Shown: one piece after another, positions 62,804 through 64,000 of the stretch | How positions within the stretch are numbered: the first letter of the stretch is position 1 | How the letters are laid out: each line of letters starts with the position of its first letter | DNA from: Acidobacteriota bacterium | Lineage (GTDB): Bacteria; Acidobacteriota; Terriglobia; Terriglobales; Acidobacteriaceae | Direction of reading: 5' to 3' | NCBI GenBank assembly: GCA_021813745.1 | Contig: JAKAJO010000093.1 | Coordinates: 1 to 64,000 of the forward strand | Length of the DNA: 64,000 bases | The notes under the pieces: model-generated | What the model was told of the DNA's origin: nothing | The model's input: the letters and a program-made list of their open reading frames with translations, nothing else | Databases searched by the model: none | Program-made: the position numbers and the translations under genes

Positions 62804-64000
62804 CTAAAGCACGATAAAGGCGGATTGGCCGCGCATCATGGTGAGAGCGATATTGAGGCCGAAGACAAGCACTCCGCTGAGTTCGAGTACGCCAGAGATC
62901 GGTAGCGACTTCCATGCAAAGGCCGTGATGCCCTCATACGCTAGCGGCTCAGAGATGACGCGCAGCGTGCAGCCTATCTGAATCAGCAGAAGACTGATCA
63001 ACATGAGGCGCTTGCTGTAGAGCTCACGGATGCCGGTGAAGTGGGGCAGGATGCGCGGACCGATCGCGAAGACCATGGTTGCGGCAAAGCCCACCGTGAG
63101 CGCGTGACGTGAGGCGCCCCAGATGCCGCCGTGCACATCCGCATTCGATGCCAGAACGCCGAGTAGTGCGGCGATTACAAGCCAGATGTACGCGGCGCGA
63201 ATGAAGACGGGAAAGCTGGAGTGAATACCAAGCACCTTCGCAGGGCCGAGTGGCTTGCTGGTGAGATGCAGCGCTGCGACCACGAGGACGGCTGCGGTGG
63301 CAAGCAAAGGAGTCGCGATCCGTGGCCAGCCGCTGACGCCGACGAGCACACCTGCGAGATCAAGCAGCAGGACAAGCTGGAGAAGCTGTGTGTGAGGTCG
63401 TGGGAGATTCAGGAAAGTGGGCAACCAGCGTGTTGAGAAGCCCCAGACGACGGGAGCGAGAAATCCCCAGCCAAGGAGAATGAGATAGCGCTGATCGAGG
63501 CCATGCGGAAAGGCTGGATCGGCGGCGCTGCGCGCGAGCAGGATGCACTCCGCGAAGTTGAGCAGCACTGCTGCGGCAAGACCCGCAGTGCTGAGCAGGA
63601 CAAGGATCATCCACATCTCCATCTTCGGCCTCATCCTGGAATCGGCGTTAATCTGGCCGGCGGGCACAGGCAACTTGTGCCGGGATGAAGCGCGCAAGAA
63701 GAGCAGGATGGCGATGAGTTCGAGCGTGGCGGAGATCGGCAGCAGCGCGCGCCACTGCCAGAGATAGACGTTGGCAAGCCAGCGCAGCAACACGCCCGAA
63801 GTCCACAAGACGTAGCATGTCAACGGTAGCTGCAGAGGCGAGCGCTTGCCGAGCGGCTGTGAGTAGAATCCGATGCCAAGGATGAAGCTGCCAATCCAGC
63901 CAAAGACCTGAGCGTGGCCGTGACCTTGCATCCATGCGGCGGGCAAAGCGCTGGCGCCATGATGCGCGCTGATGGACATAAGACTGGAAAAGCCCAGAAG
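62804..64000 (-). CDS. NnrS-family membrane protein (5' end beyond the window)
   Basis: At least 391 residues with about ten to twelve membrane segments. GHGHAQVFGWIGSFILGIGF near the N terminus and SRHALTVGFAATMVFAIGPR, HFTGIREL near 290-320 match the NnrS family of heme-copper containing proteins that protect against nitrosative stress. The frame has an ATG at 63979 but stays open to the window edge, and the first helix looks incomplete. The true start therefore probably lies outside. It converges with the diheme cytochrome gene; 62733-62803 shows no distinct terminator. Confidence 0.72.
   Translation of the reverse strand, partial: LLGFSSLMSISAHHGASALPAAWMQGHGHAQVFGWIGSFILGIGFYSQPLGKRSPLQLPLTCYVLWTSGVLLRWLANVYLWQWRALLPISATLELIAILLFLRASSRHKLPVPAGQINADSRMRPKMEMWMILVLLSTAGLAAAVLLNFAECILLARSAADPAFPHGLDQRYLILLGWGFLAPVVWGFSTRWLPTFLNLPRPHTQLLQLVLLLDLAGVLVGVSGWPRIATPLLATAAVLVVAALHLTSKPLGPAKVLGIHSSFPVFIRAAYIWLVIAALLGVLASNADVHGGIWGASRHALTVGFAATMVFAIGPRILPHFTGIRELYSKRLMLISLLLIQIGCTLRVISEPLAYEGITAFAWKSLPISGVLELSGVLVFGLNIALTMMRGQSAFIVL

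Overview
The window looks like a chromosomal segment of an acidobacterium (Acidobacteriota, probably Terriglobia/Acidobacteriaceae). This is inferred from the high GC content, an Oar-type TonB receptor with a carboxypeptidase-regulatory plug, paired MacB/FtsX permeases, a GH106 glycosidase, an HpnI-type hopanoid glycosyltransferase and the style of the cytochromes. No rRNA, tRNA, CRISPR array or phage module was seen. Most of the sequence is ordinary chromosome, but two long + strand blocks (about 14.9-31.8 kb and 52.8-62.7 kb) carry redox and arsenic genes of unusual composition.

Layout. 0-3.3 kb: end of a SpoIIE-type phosphatase, then minus-strand Rieske oxygenase, DinB-like protein and HpnI-like glycosyltransferase. 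3.3-5.8 kb: an acyltransferase-3 gene bracketed by two inverted copies of a short palindromic repeat, and an AbrB/VapC toxin-antitoxin pair with a near-consensus promoter. 5.8-11.6 kb: a decayed 5' copy of a YdeI-family gene, a Tat-exported C45-like hydrolase, the intact YdeI gene, an ECF sigma factor with a coupled membrane protein, a zinc-ribbon membrane protein, a LytTR response regulator and a 150-bp imperfect inverted repeat. 11.7-16.6 kb: a TonB receptor divergent from a nine-heme cytochrome c.

17.0-25.0 kb: two near-identical ArsR repressors, each with a CRP/FNR-like palindrome centred about 63 bp before its start codon. The second heads a tightly overlapping operon: ArsM fused to a small thioredoxin domain, an HdrA N-terminal-like protein, a ferredoxin, a DGC-domain/GcvH (lipoyl-carrier) fusion, two more DGC proteins, a lipoate-protein ligase, ArsF-like and ArsG-like proteins. 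This is the strongest candidate for an undescribed system: an arsenic operon that carries its own lipoyl carrier and the ligase to charge it. 25.0-31.8 kb: an RND tripartite efflux pump, then a pseudogene joining an ACR3 arsenite-permease fragment to an IS630-type transposase fragment.

31.8-52.6 kb: rpsT, an OprB-like porin, a fadN/fadA beta-oxidation operon, a TIM-barrel isomerase, two ABC permeases without an ATPase, a GH106 rhamnosidase, a gluzincin-like protein lacking its catalytic Glu, rlmB, and a molybdate locus (modA, a modB-modC fusion, an outer-membrane protein and a divergent HTH-TOBE regulator).

52.8-62.7 kb: behind a perfect CRP/FNR-like palindrome lies a respiratory operon of cupredoxin, GltD-like flavo-iron-sulfur oxidoreductase, Rieske protein, split cytochrome b, eight-heme cytochrome c and an Ig-like lipoprotein cytochrome. 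It is followed by a single-polypeptide cytochrome-porin resembling Cyc2 and a diheme cytochrome. Together they could carry electrons across the outer membrane into a bc-type complex and on to a pyridine-nucleotide/ferredoxin reductase; that route is inference. The window ends in an NnrS-family membrane protein.
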